A stretch of DNA of 64,000 bases from Macquaria australasica (GCA_005408345.1 SEMN01001232.1:18014-82013), one strand, 5' to 3'; shown: positions 45,756 to 57,835, counted from the stretch's first letter. The notes: generated from the sequence alone by a model not told the origin. A program made the numbers and translations.

Positions 45756-47756
45756 TTACAGGTGAGCATGATGAGCAGTTGATCTTTATTGTTCGTGTCA
45801 TCCAGTTTTTCCTTTTCGTTTGTCAAGTTAAGCATGTCTGGGTACATCGCCCAGGCCTTCTACTCTCAGCATTAATGGCAATTCATCATTCTGATTTGCT
45901 GTTTAGCTTAAGGTGCAATTTGAAACCTTTTCAACTTGTGAGTTGAGAGCACATACGCGTTTGCCTGCAATTGTGTCTTTGCATTGACTTTACATGCAAT
46001 TGTACTGCTGCTAAAATTCATTCCACATTCAGCCTGAGCACACACAAATTACATGTATGATGCAGAGAGCATTGTATGGAAGACTTAAAATGGCAAAATT
46101 CAAACATCAAATACAAAAATAAAGTTCAGCCCCAATTTATTTTGACATTGACAATGCGTTCCCGTAGAAAAAAAGGAAAAAGCTCCACTGCACCTCCTCA
46201 TGAAAACTAATGACAGTGCTTTATTTAGGCATAGATTTTAGTTTATGTGGTGGGGGTCCTTGAATCGTGTTTCATTTTCAGTTGCTACAAATGCAGCTTA
46301 ATTCTTTGACTGTGTGGTATTGGTTGCAGATGTCAATGTTTCCTCCTGGTTAGCATGTTGTATTGCAGTCATGTAAATGATAATGCTATATGTAAATAGG
46401 TTGAAAGTGAGGACTATCATGAGGATGAAACCGAAACTGCAAAAAAACCACAAAAAAACCCCAAAACAATTAAGGCAGCCACAGCATGGAGAAAACAACA
46501 GAATGGTGTGTGAAAAAAAGAGAGATCAAGATAAGAAGAATGAGAGAGAGGGGGGATACTGGGAGTCCTGCTTCACCATTGTCATCCACACAAATTGAGA
46601 TGAATTGCCTCAACACAGAAGAGCAAAGGCTCAGTAACATTTCAAAGGAATCGTGGTGTCAAGCAGACTGCAAAGTCCCCACCGTACTTTAGATCTTCTC
46701 GTTTCTTTACTTTCCATCATCCTTCCTGTCTTCCTTCATTACCTCTTTCAATCACTTAACTCTCTTTCATCTCTTTGCCTGATTTTCCCCCTTCCTTCTC
46801 TTTCCCTGTCCTCCATCTTTCTCTCTGTTTGGCGCTTTGCTAAGATGCTTTTTTAGTCACATGCTTTCATCTGTGGGAACAGTGTGACCAAGGGCAAAGG
46901 AGAAGAACCTCTTAGTCCAGCACATTCCTTATGTGTGTGTGTGTGTCTTACACACAACGTACAAACCAATCACATTGACAGACAGGGAGTCCATCTTTCC
47001 CTCACATGCAGAAATCCATTGACTCTCATGCACGCATTCTTTATCAGTGAGCTGTTGTGCATTTATGTGTCTGTAACTGCACCTTCAGTGTCACACTGAA
47101 CAGCTTCCAAACTAAGTATGGACACATGATTAAGATAAAGATTTTGCAAGGTTCATTCGCCAAATAAGGCAGCATCAGATGGCAACATGGCTGAGAAGAA
47201 TTAGTGTGAAAGCCCTATTTCTTCTGAGAATGATGCATCATGGGATTCATCACGGGACTGAGATAGCTGTGCTTGTGCACCTTACTTTGTTATAAATCAT
47301 CAGTGTGGGAAGTGGATATTGATTGATTACTTTAAATTGCTAAATTTACTTTGATCCATCTCCTTAACTGCCATGGTGTCAAATTGCCCACCTTCATTTT
47401 TTTTCAAATACAGATGGGTTATTCTGTTAAATATAAACCATAAGGTGTAGAACAAGAGCAGCAAAAACAAGACTTAAAGGTTAAGGCTGACACTATTATA
47501 CTATATATTTATCCTTTTAACAACCAGAACCAACAACATGTTAGTCTGTCTCTCAATACTATCTGACTTTCCTACTGTAGCCTGTCACTGGTTCTCAGCC
47601 CCAAGTTCATTCACTGCCACTTGGAGACATAAACCTTTAAAAACAAGTCACACACTTTGAGTCTCATTTAAAAAGGCTCAGTCATTTTCTTAAAAAGCTG
47701 GGCACTGTAGTTTTTTTTAGCAAACACTACTCAGACAGTGGCGGATTAATACATTT
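45756..47756. other. Gene-free DNA, unclassified
   Basis: No exon, RNA gene or element was recognised. There are small simple-sequence runs only. Confidence 0.45.
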
Positions 47757-48020
47757 GGCCTCCTTTTCTCATCACCTGACTGCCCCACCCATCCACACAC
47801 CTGTTCCCACTTCTCATCAGACCTGCAGTCACCTGAGCGTCCCCACTCATCTCCCCACCTGCACCTCATTTCTTCATCACCCTTCACTACATATACCAGT
47901 TCACTTCTTTTGTTCCTTGCTAGTTCATTAAGTCAAGTTGCCATGTGTGTCATGGCTTGCGCTTTAGCTTCTGTATTCTGTTTTTCTGTTGTTCTTGAGA
48001 CCCATTATGTGCCTGGTTTG
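47757..48020 (+). mobile_element. LTR fragment related to 5395-5772
   Basis: The two share the block ATCTCCCCACCTGCACCTCA.., followed by ATATACC and AGTTCATTAA..AGTTGCCATGT, in the same order and spacing. Neither LTR end is preserved here, and the 3' side runs into the MITE that begins near 48025. Confidence 0.5.
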
Positions 48021-48111
48021 GACCTTGCCTGGTCTAAAACACCAGGCAACTAACACTCTTAGTTTAGCATGTTACTGTGCTAACATTTGCTAGCATCCAA
48101 ATTAGCATTAA

Positions 48112-50467
48112 GTGACATCATACTTACAAACGGACCACACAAATACCCTGCCTCTGAAGTTTTTGCTCTCGATGTTCACTGTCCCGTAGCCTGTGTCACA
48201 CTAAAATTCTTAAATCACAATCTCAAATTATCACCACAAGAAATTATAAGCATTTTAATCTTCAGGATTTTTTAAATGATTTATCAATCTCTGACACTGA
48301 CAAGATTTTTTCTATTACTGATCCTGCTATGGCACTGGAAAACTTTTCACGATCTTTTAATGTTATTGCTGACAGATGTACATCTTATAAAAAACACAGA
48401 ATTAAAAACAGATACAGTCCTTGGTTCTCTCCACAACTCTCCAATGCCATCCATAACAGAGACAAAGCCTGGTCTAAGGCTAGATCCAGTGGCACCCCCG
48501 AGGAATGGTTAAAATTTAGGCAACTAAGAAACATCTGCACCGGCATGATTAGAAACACTAAATCAAAGTATTATCAGTCAGCTCTCTCTGCCTGTGATAA
48601 TTCTAAAACTACATTTTGGAACACTATATAGCATCTCTTAAGAACTCATCGTGGTCTCACCTCCCACCTCAAATCAAACAAGTATCTGGTCATATTACCG
48701 ATAGATCATCCATGGTTGAAGCTTTTAATCAACATTTCCTCTACTCTGGTCTTTTATTTAATATGTCTGCTGACTCAACTGTTGACAATAACCACATCTG
48801 TCCAGCAGAGGGAGTCCCCAATACCTCAACTTCTTCTGACTGCATATTTTCTCTTATATTGGTAAGCAGAGCAGATGTTTACAAAACTCTGCTTAGGTTA
48901 AAAATGCAAAAATACTGGTGCAGATCATCTTGACCTGTATCTTCTTCATCTAAGTGCCCCCCTAATTTGTCCACATTTGGCACACATTTTCAACCAAACC
49001 TTTTCAACAGGCATAATTCCAGCTTTGTGGAAAAGTGCCTTTTAGTAGCCTTACACAAAAGTGGTGATATCTCCAATCTCAATAACTACCGTCCAATATC
49101 TAAACTTATCTAAATCTTTTTTAGCAAAGATCCTAGAATCTCTGGTCAGTTTACAACTACGCACCTCTATTGACTCACTAAACTTACTACAGCCACAGCA
49201 GTCTGGTTTTCGCCCAGGTCACAGCACAATAACAGCAGCAGTTTCAGTCATTGATAACATTGTCTCCTCCCTGGATAAAAAAAACAATTTTGTGCTACCC
49301 TCTTTATTGACCTCTCAAAAGCATTTGATACTGTCAAGCATAAAATTCTACTCCACAAACTACAGTCTATAGGTCTAGATGAAGCCCCGCTAAATGAGTT
49401 CAGAAATCAGAAATGGGGTGCCACAGGGGTCTATCCTTGGTCCATTGCTGTTTACTTTATACATAAATAATTCGTCCTAATCAATATTTAAATGTCCATT
49501 TCTTTGCTGCTGATACGATCTTATATGCCCCAGGCTCCAACCCAGCCTGAGCCCTGTCTTGTCTTCAGTCTGCCTTTGATGCTTTCCTATTATCACTCCT
49601 TAATCACAGACTAGTTTTTAAATGTAGACAAGACCAAGTACATGGTATTCTCCACCACCACCACTGACTCTGACTATCCTGCCATTAAAACCTTAAATGG
49701 CACCCATATTACTCTTGCTGAGTCATACAAATACTTAGGAATTTGGCTTGACAGTAGACTATCATTCAAGATTCATATCCAACACTTGACTCAAAAATGA
49801 AAAATCAAACAAGGCTTCTTGTATAGAATTAAAGGATGTCTGTCTTCTTCCAATTGTAAAACTATTGTGCAGTCAACCTTCAAGTCTGTCCTTGACTATG
49901 GAGACATTCTGTATTGTCATGCTGCCCCATCAACACTTCAGCAGTTAAACCCTGTGTATCATAGTCCACTACGATTTATAACAAATGACAAATTTCGTAC
50001 TCATCATTGTTCTCTGTATCACACGGTTGGCTGGACTTACTTACAGTCAAGAAGAAATGGCCATCTTATGTTATTTATTTATAAAGCTCTGCTGTTGAAG
50101 CTTGCAAACTACCTCACATCTCTTGTCTCATTTAAATCCAGCAACTACAGTACCCATCCAGTAACTACTTAACCTTACACATACCTCATGTACGCACTAA
50201 TTTTGGCAGAACTGGTTTCAGGTATTATGCACCTTTTTTTTAAATGGAATAATCTGCAAACTGCACTTAAACTGCAGTCTTACATTCCCCTTGGTGATTT
50301 TAAAGCTGTATTATCTGATGTTTTTTTATGATTCTTGTTTTGATAAATTCCTTATTTATTGTGGAGTTGTGTTGTTTCTGTTTGCTGATTGTGTTCTCTT
50401 CTCAGTTCTCTCTTGGAAAAGAGATCTTAATCTCAATGAGACTGCCTGTTTAAATAAAAAAAATTTA
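48112..50467 (+). pseudogene. LINE ORF2 (endonuclease end, RT, C-terminus), 5'-truncated
   Basis: This is a non-LTR retrotransposon of a clade different from the L2 and Rex1 copies in this window; I cannot name it. It begins in the last part of the endonuclease (LDVHCPVACVTLKF). Next comes a linker (RYSPWFSPQLSNAI, WLKFRQLRNICTGMIRNTKS). RT blocks follow: LNNYRPISKL near 49078, LQPQQSGFRPGHST near 49190, LFIDLSKAFDT near 49300, GVPQGSILGPLLFTLYI near 49415, and a degenerate FAADT where YADD is expected. The C-terminal part (49819-50172) has VLDYGDILYCHAAPSTLQQL and HHCSLYHTVGW. It ends in a short poly-A-like tail. The flanking ATTAA (48107-48111 and 50468-50472) is its 5-bp target duplication. 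Multiple frameshifts and stops make it dead. Confidence 0.83.
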
Positions 50468-50533
50468 ATTAAACACAAAGTCCAAATGAGGCTGATGGGA
50501 ATGTTATTAGTTCTGCAGGTATTTGGTCATAAA

Positions 50534-50783
50534 TACCTGCAAATACCCCCCTCCCCCTTCAACCCAACCGGTCGAGGCAGATGACCGCCCACCTTGAGCC
50601 TGTTCTGCTCAAGGTTTCTACCTGTTAAAAGGGAGTTTTTCCTTGCCACTGTCGCATAGTGCTTGCTCATGGTGGGAACTGTTGGGTCTCTGTAAATATA
50701 AAGAGTCGGTCTAGACTTGCTCTATTCGAAAAAGTGCCCTGAGATAACTTTGTTATGATATGGTGCTATATAAATAAAACTGA
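50534..50783 (+). mobile_element. L2-type 3' tail inserted in the same MITE
   Basis: It is nearly identical to 32215-32470. The flanking ATAAA at 50529-50533 and 50784-50788 is the probable target duplication. About 12 nt of filler at its 5' junction (TACCTGCAAATA) is an inverted copy of the nearby GCAGGTATTT, as expected from template switching during reverse transcription. Confidence 0.78.
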
Positions 50784-50905
50784 ATAAACCAAAGTAATGG
50801 ACACATTGAAATTTTGACCTGATGATGGCCTAGATGAAAAGTCAGAGCATCACCAAAGTGATTACAATTACTCCTGTGGGGAACATGAATGTATGTCATA
50901 GCATA

Positions 50906-52152
50906 GCAGCAGAAGTCATCATTTTAATAACAAATGTTGTGATTTCTCTGAACTAATGTGATCTCTGCGCACATGTACACAACAGCAGCAGAGAGTATAG
51001 CACTAAGAAAAGTGTTGTACAGAACATGATCTAACGTAAGACACATTCTTTTTTTTTTTTTTTTGGTATCCTCATAAGACTCAGTATTGGTATTTTTGAT
51101 ACTATAGGTATAGATCTTGCCACCTCAAATGGTAATCCATTGTTGTGATATTTCATTGGACTTGGTTGGTGTTGGTTGGCCCGGGCAGTCCATCCAACAC
51201 TGCAACAGCCACATGCTAGCTTGACTGAAGTATTAGGACTCACTACAGTTAAATCATCTCAGCCATTCAAGCACAAAAACTCCTTTTAAAACACACCACG
51301 TTTTGTATTGTGTTGGAGTTAGTCTCTGTGCCTCTTCTATGATGGATATTTCTCAGCCTGTTGAATGTCAGTGAAATATTGCGGCTCTTGAAATAGGCCC
51401 TTGCTCTTTGGTTTTGAGAGGATGATTCTAAAACCATTTCTTTCTTTTTTTTGGCTGTCAGCCTGCACTGCATCTGCTGGAAATATCTTGACATGACATC
51501 ACCTCATGTACAATATGTCTGGCCAGTATCCACAGCAGTAAAATACACCACCAACAACAAAATGGTCCTTAAGAGGCAAAATGCATCAGCAGTAGCTGTT
51601 TGAGCATTGCAGAGGGGATTTCCTTTTTCTTTATTGTGACAAAAACAACCCAAACTGTAAAAATCCTTCTCTGTGCTTTTTGGTAGAATATCCACAAGAA
51701 ACAAGTAATGGGAATTTGTGAATTTCTACATCTGCATTTTTCTTGCCATGTCTTTCCGCCTCAAATACAACAATGCAGTGCAGTGTGCCGATATGTATAT
51801 GTGAGCATTAGATCGGCCCATTCATCACTCCACCCCTCAGTGTGCATTTGTGTTGGTGTGTATGCACACATGCTCATTCAAGGGAAAAAAATACTGTGTG
51901 TGTGTTTTTTTTTTTAACTGCTTCAGTTTCAGGTTCCTGGTTTTGTGCATTGGCTCACTGTCATTGCTTACTTGGACAGTTGAAGAGAGCAGAGCCATTA
52001 TTAATGTTTATTAGTACCTGTGCTTTTCCTGAGCAAGAGTATTCACAATTTTATCATTTTTGATCATGTCGACACCGACAAATAGGACAGTGATGTATCC
52101 TGACACACTGACAAGACACCACCAGTGTGTGTGCTTACGCAGAAAACAATGC
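50906..52152. other. Gene-free DNA, unclassified
   Basis: Poly-T near 51049-51064 and 51907-51916. No coding or element signature was recognised. Confidence 0.4.
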
Positions 52153-52656
52153 GTGCTGATCATAGACTGTATATAAAGATGGATGGTGCATCTCCACTTT
52201 CTCCCCACTGTACAAAAATGAAGCCAAAATATCCCAGATACGGGAGCTGCCATCTTGCACTGGTGATGTCATTTAGAGCCAGAGTCCGCGGTGGAGCCAT
52301 GGTATTGAGGTCCCGCCCATACACCCGCCCGAACCAATCGCGAGCACACTCACAGTTGTCAATCATGATGTCATACCCCCCTTTTTTATAGCGTGAAATA
52401 ACTAATTAAAACCAAACTTAAAAGAAAAATGAACACTTGAACAAATATCAGCATGATGAGAACTACCTAAAATGACAGAAACCATCTTTGGGACGTGTAC
52501 TTTGATTTTTCAGTTTGGCCCATGTCCCATCCACTAACATGGAGGGGGCGGGGTTTGACCTATACTGCAGCCAGCCACCAGGGGGCAATCAAGATGTCTT
52601 GGCTTCACTGGGAGCTGTCATGTCTTCCATCATTATATACAGTCTATGGTGCTGAT
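52153..52656. mobile_element. hAT-type MITE with perfect 8-bp target duplication
   Basis: CATAGACTGTATATAAAGAT.. at 52161-52182 pairs with 52627-52648 at 21 of 22 positions. GTGCTGAT flanks the element on both sides (52153-52160 and 52649-52656). An 8-bp duplication is the hallmark of hAT insertions. The 488-bp body is non-coding. The intact TIRs and duplication point to a young insertion. Confidence 0.92.
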
Positions 52657-54325
52657 GTTTTGATGTGTCTTCCGCCCTTCAAGATAAGGTAACGTTAGCC
52701 TTCCTATCAATGAAATTGCCCCTCAGTCAGCATCAAAAAATGATGATGTCACTGTTTTGATGTGTGTAATAATGAAATATTGACCAGATATCACAAACTG
52801 TTAACAGTCTGTCAGAATGATGCTACAGTTTGAAGTCAGATAATGTAATGTTGCGCAAGGTGATGGCACATGCCGGAATAATGACTTCTCACTTTCCAGT
52901 GCATCAGTATTTGTATTGGCCAATTGGTTCAAAGTTGAACAAAGCTGAACTCTGTCCTCTGAATCTGCTGAAGCCGGATGGAGATTTCACTACAAATGAA
53001 AATGCAAGTACTAGTACTCTTCAATTGAAGTGAATGGGAGAGGAAGTCAATGCAGTAAGAAACTGTAAGGTGACTGTACCTTTTTAATCAGCCACAATAT
53101 CTAAAAGCACCAGTGTGAGTACAGGGCCTTTAACAAGAGCCCTGACATCTCTAAGTACACTGAGCATGGGAACTGGAGACAAGAGAGGCAACCTAGGTCA
53201 CTGGCACTGTAAGTAAGTACTAAGTAACACTGTAAAGTATCATACAGTCAAAAACTTTCTATCTGAGGCCTTCACTAACCTATGTTTAAAACAGGAACAT
53301 GTAGATGACCCAGGAGGAAACCCCTTTACCTACTCACACCGTTTGCATTTTATAGTAGTCTCCTCCTCTCCCCCGGGGAATCATTAATACGTTAACGCAG
53401 CATTTTCTGCAGGCTTAGACCAATTATGCTTGATTGATATGGCTGGGATTACCACCCTAACTGTCGAGATGGGTTAATGAGAGGTAGGAGCCCACCCTCC
53501 CTAACCCGATGCTGTCTGCGGAGCCGCAGGCAAAATAGCAGTGTGTAATGGATGATGGCATCTGCTTTCATAATCGCTCCAATAAGAAGTGTGTGTGTGT
53601 GTGTGAGAGAGAGAGAGAAAACAAGTAATTGCATGCATGCTATCATGTAAATATACTTTCAGGAGTTGCAGTAGAGCTAAGTGACACAGTGATAATGACA
53701 TGCCATTGCTCTTCAGGTAGAGTTTTTTAAAAATAGAAACCAGGCCTGGGATTTACCAAGAATCCCAAAGCTTGTCAATTCAAATGTCTAGTCAACAACA
53801 GAAGCAGCTATATTCACTCTGTGTACACTCAACAATGAACCTTGTGAGTTGTTGAATTAAATAAATGCACCAATACCCAATGTATTAATATATCTGTTAG
53901 CTTTCGAAACCTACTCCACTTTAGCAGGTTTAACCAAACTGAAGACTTGTCAAAGCCACAAAAAATGTTTGATTTGACACAACATAACAGTGCTGAGTGA
54001 ATCGCACAATCAAAAACGGTACATTAAGGATGTCCTAGATGTGTTACCGTAGGACAGACATTGCATATGCTCAGAAGCTCACACCCCAGACCGCAATGGA
54101 ATCAAGAACTGAGCAACATCCGAATAATTGTCTATGTTTTTCTAATGCAATCTGTGAAGTTGGCTTATCAACATGTGGTTAGAAAGTTATACTGATGGTG
54201 TTACCTACCATGTACTCAGATATTGCCCATATTTCGAGTAATGTACATTAACGTTAGCTCAACAACAAGCATACATTTCTGGTCACTGAAAACAAAAGAA
54301 AAAATGAGAACAGGAGGAAAAAACA
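52657..54325. other. Gene-free DNA including a conserved-element-like block
   Basis: Mostly unclassified. A GC-balanced block at 53385-53590 is listed separately. A short (GT)n-(GA)n run lies at 53587-53618. Confidence 0.4.
53385..53590. promoter_or_regulatory. Possible conserved non-coding element
   Basis: The block is balanced in composition and lacks simple sequence. It holds homeodomain-like and PBX/MEIS-like words close together (CATTAATACGTTAACGC, CCAATTATGC, TTGATTGATATGG). This is pattern recognition only; conservation was not tested. Confidence 0.2.
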
Positions 54326-54898
54326 AATCCGTGTATCATTCGTTTTGTTCTGAGAATCCAAAATCGGAAAATGAAAAAAACTAATCGTTATCTATTTATG
54401 AATCCAATACCAAAAAACAAATGGAAACAGTTTGGTTTTTGGTATCAGACAAATACTGGGTTTGTTTTTCGTACATTCGATTTTATGCTCGGATCAAAAA
54501 CAGGAAATGAAAAAACGGGCCCCAGGCTGAACTTGATTTTGACATTTAATTTGTCAGATTTGTGTGATCCGGAAGTTACTGTCTTCGTTAGCTTGATTCA
54601 GTGTTGCTAGCCTTGACTATCAATCATGGAGAGTTTCATCTTGTTCAGAGAAACTAAACTCTCAAGGAAGACGACATGACGACTGAAAAAATCGGCAGGA
54701 TCTTAAAATCAAGTTTGGACCGTGAGTCGTTTTTTTTCATTTCCTATTTTTGATCTGAGCATAAAATCAAATGTACAAAACCGTTAATTCGTTTTTGGTA
54801 TCAGATTCATTAACAAATAACGAAATCACAATTTGTTTTTTCATTTTCCAATTTTGGATTCTCAGTTGAATATAAAAAGAACGAATGATACACGGATT
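54326..54898. mobile_element. Foldback MITE with long terminal inverted repeats
   Basis: AATCCGTGTATCATTCGTT at 54326 mirrors the end at 54898. The arms continue for roughly 170 bp each with diverged pairing: GAGAATCCAAAAT against ATTTTGGATTCTC, and GATTTTATGCTC against GAGCATAAAATC. The unpaired centre is about 200 bp, and nothing is coding. No target duplication could be fixed because the flanks are A-rich. Confidence 0.82.
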
Positions 54899-55244
54899 AA
54901 AACGACACCAGGACAGTGGTAAGTGGATATAAACATGATAAATAAATACACCATGATTAGACTGATTTTACTTCATACATGTGCAGCCTGCAAATGTGCT
55001 GATGTCAGCTAGGTAGGTAACGTGTCAGTTCATCACACTAAGCATTACTGTTCTGATGAGTCACAGCTTGTGGCAACATCTCTTAGAACACTTATTTTCT
55101 ACTTTGTTGCCATCTAATTATCTTGTTGTAGAGCCCAGTATAGGTCAATTTTGCTAGTATTTTCTCAATCTATGCACAAAAATCACTTTCTTGCCATGGC
55201 ATTTGTTTTCCATTTTTGACCTTAGGAGCATTGTTGAAATTCTC
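54899..55244. other. Gene-free DNA, unclassified
   Basis: Nothing recognised. Confidence 0.4.
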
Positions 55245-55400
55245 TCTCTCTCTCTTCAATTCAAATAATCTTTATTTGCATGACAGATCAGACACCTACA
55301 CTGACAGATGATTAGCAATAAATATACAAAAATATGCAAATATCAACAAACATATCAAATATAATAAAGGCATTAGATAACAATAACATTCAATTCAACT
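55245..55400 (-). repeat. LINE 3' tail, minus strand
   Basis: CTCTCTTCAATTCAAATAAT followed by CTTTATTTGCATGACAG is the antisense of a 3' tail frequent at fish LINE ends. Only the tail is present. Confidence 0.45.
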
Positions 55401-56009
55401 AATGACCATACCGGGCCTCGATGAGCTTTTTTTTGCCTGGGGACCCCCAGAGTCTAGGATCACTGCAGAGGACTATCAGTGTGTGTCTGTTTTTCCAGGG
55501 ATCTCCAGGGACCTCTGGCACCTCCTCTCACATAGGACAGAATACCATTCTGGGCCGCAGCCTGGAGGGAAAAGGGGAGGTTGTGGATAAACAGACAATG
55601 TTATTTCTCTGTGTTGGGAGTTGGACCTGGGGATTACTGCCATATCTGAGCCCTCTGGCTGTGGCTGGTGGTAACAGACCATCACCTTTTGTTCTCTCAT
55701 ATCCGCTTTTTTTAGCTGGTCTGTGTTGAAGAGCAAGGACATGACTTAAGAGGGAGAAACATGGAGGTCTGCACCCTGGTATTGACAGGCTGTGTTCAAC
55801 GTCACACATAAATATTGCAATGAAACATTAAATTATGATTGAATATTTATTACAACATTAAAATTACAATAATACCGTACATTGATTACAAGGCATGCCA
55901 TGGCTGTAATGAAATATTAGTATTAGCAAAAAAGTGACAATATGCATCAAATAGCTAACTAAATCTTATCAGTTGGCTATGTGAGTGGTACAGACTGGAG
56001 AGGAGCGCC
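55401..56009. other. Gene-free DNA, unclassified
   Basis: 55420-55740 is more GC-rich with overlapping open frames on both strands (up to about 100 codons). None carries a motif I know, and no splice context is evident. Confidence 0.4.
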
Positions 56010-56632
56010 ATGGAACCCCATTTGGGATTTTCTCATCCACTGCGTGGGAGACAGTCCCGAGTTCATTCAGCTCACCTGGCCAATTATGTTATTAGCATAA
56101 ACACTTTATACTGTATTATGTGTTGTGCTGTGTGCAATACATGCCTAAAGAATTGGAGAGATGCCACCAAAAAAGGCTGTAAGAAGAACTTCAACAGTAG
56201 TGAAATTGACGTACTGTTAAATAAACTTAAAGTAAACGTGATTTTCCAGAGCGTCAGTACAGTAAGTATAGTACAGTTTCCAAGGATGCACAGTAACTGA
56301 AATGAAAAGAAAATGGTTTGACATGAAAATGGAAGCAAAAAAAAAAACGTATTGCCCAAGCCAAGCACTCCATGATGACAACTGGAGGAGGACAGGAGGA
56401 GGCAGTGGTCTCACAAGTAGACCTAAGAATTCAAGAAATAATTGGAGAGGTGCACTGACAGGTGTCCAGTCAGACGCTCCACTTGACAGCCATGCCGCTC
56501 CAGGTGCATCCGTTTCTGAAGCCCCCGACACAGACAGTGATCCACTGCCAGGCACATCAGGGACTCAAGCCCCCACTAGCGATGCATTTACAGACACACC
56601 AGTTGCTGGAGGTACAATCTAAAAGCAGTGCT
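56010..56632 (+). pseudogene. Harbinger Myb/SANT-like protein, frameshifted
   Basis: PIF/Harbinger transposons encode a Myb/SANT-like DNA-binding partner of the transposase. Here the N-terminal helix region KKNFNSSEIDVLLNKLKVN lies in one frame (56010-56300). After a frameshift near 56300, KRKWFDMKMEAKKK and RRTGGGSG follow in the next (56302-56622). The K-W-x-D-x-K-x-x-A-K-K..TGGG order is typical of the family. An acidic Pro/Ser/Thr-rich tail follows. The protein is truncated and dead. Confidence 0.65.
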
Positions 56633-56757
56633 CTTGGCAATCTGAAACGGCTCAGCAGCCATTCATCAGTCTCAAACAGATCTGTGTGATCTCTAAAAAT
56701 GCGTTCTCTCCCTAAGGCCTGGATGACCAAAGCATCGAGGAGCAGTAGGTAAGCCAT
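56557..56757 (-). pseudogene. Harbinger transposase, N-terminal fragment
   Basis: On the minus strand the frame starts MAYLLLLDALVIQAL and contains FRDHTDLFETDEWLLSRFRL and PRALLLD. This matches the start of Harbinger transposases, where the F-R-D..D..F..RFRLPR block precedes the DDE nuclease. The homology stops after LLLD; the nuclease domain is missing and the frame runs into the antisense of the Myb-like ORF. The arrangement suggests an internal deletion that fused the two gene starts. Confidence 0.6.
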
Positions 56758-56769
56758 TCAGAAAGCGCG

Positions 56770-57382
56770 CAATATCATCCATAGTCTTAATTGAGATCAA
56801 TTGACCAATAGTATTTCTTTAGCCCACAAATTTTAATAATCCAATTGTAATTGATTATGATATTTTTTTATGTTCCTCAAATTTAAAACTTATGTTTCCT
56901 TGTGTTTTTTTTCTTATCTTGGTAAGAGTGCTCTCGACCACTTGTACAATTTTCTCTTACCTAAGAGAAGAGCAAAAATAAGAAAACATTGGTAAATCCC
57001 AGAAATCTATGGGTACTAACAAAATAAGAACAGATCATGGATACAAACAAAAATAAGAGGGAATTTCTTCGTATATCACTTCCTGCATGAGGCCCATTAT
57101 AATCTTTTTACATCCTGCAAGCCAAAGATGACACACCAGGGGACCAGCACCTTCCACCAATGGCTGAACCTTATCTTTCCCCCTCCACTCACACCTTCCT
57201 CCAGACTGAACATTTTCACTATGACTGTCTCCTTTATTTATATCATACCTCCAACTGTTTGTTCTGTATATAATGTCCACTATTAGCATTACTTTTATAC
57301 TCATACCTGCGCTGCCTACTGCAACTGCACATGCTCACACTGTATATATCTTAGCATATCTACCCCTCACTGTTCATATATT
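56770..57382. other. Gene-free DNA, possible Harbinger flank
   Basis: AT-rich. GCATGAGGCCCATTAT near 57085-57100 resembles a Harbinger terminal word (GGGCCTCATG on the minus strand), but no partner terminus was found. Confidence 0.3.
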
Positions 57383-57835
57383 AGATTAGATTAGATTCAA
57401 CTTTATTGTCATTGTGCAGAGTATAAGTACAGAGCCAATGAAATGCAGTTAGCATCCAACCAGAAGTGCATGAATATAGTAGTATTTACAGAAAGTGCAG
57501 GTATAAATATATGTACAGTGATATACATACATGGATACACAATATGTAAAATTAATAAATATATATGGAAGAAGTGGCTAGTATATGGGGAAGTGGCTAG
57601 TGTGTGGAAAATAAAACAAATATATACATTATGAATAATATATATATATATGTACAGTATAGGTCAATTATATGGTGAGTATAAGGTCAATTATATGGGG
57701 AATATGTATTATGAACAGTATGTATATATATACAGTTTATGGTCAGTGGAGTAGTAAGCAATAGATGTGTAAACAGGCTAGTGCGAGCAGAGTACTGACT
57801 AGTGCAAATGGAAAAATGAAAGTATTATACAGTAA

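Larger units (their letters stand above)
48025..50905. mobile_element. MITE ('GCTAACATGCTAACA' family) split by two LINE insertions
   Basis: Pieces at 48025-48111, 50468-50533 and 50784-50905 follow each other in the order seen in the copy at 12471-12925. The order is CTTAGTTTAGCATGTTA.., then AAACACAAAGTCC..GAGGCTGATGGGAATGTTAT, then AAACCAAAGTAATGG..GACCTGATGATGGC. The interruptions are a LINE (48112-50467) and an L2 tail (50534-50783). Confidence 0.8.

Noticed and set aside
55401..55809. Overlapping open frames on both strands as a possible exon
   Set aside because: No family signature, no convincing splice sites, and similar length on both strands points to a GC-rich stop-poor stretch.
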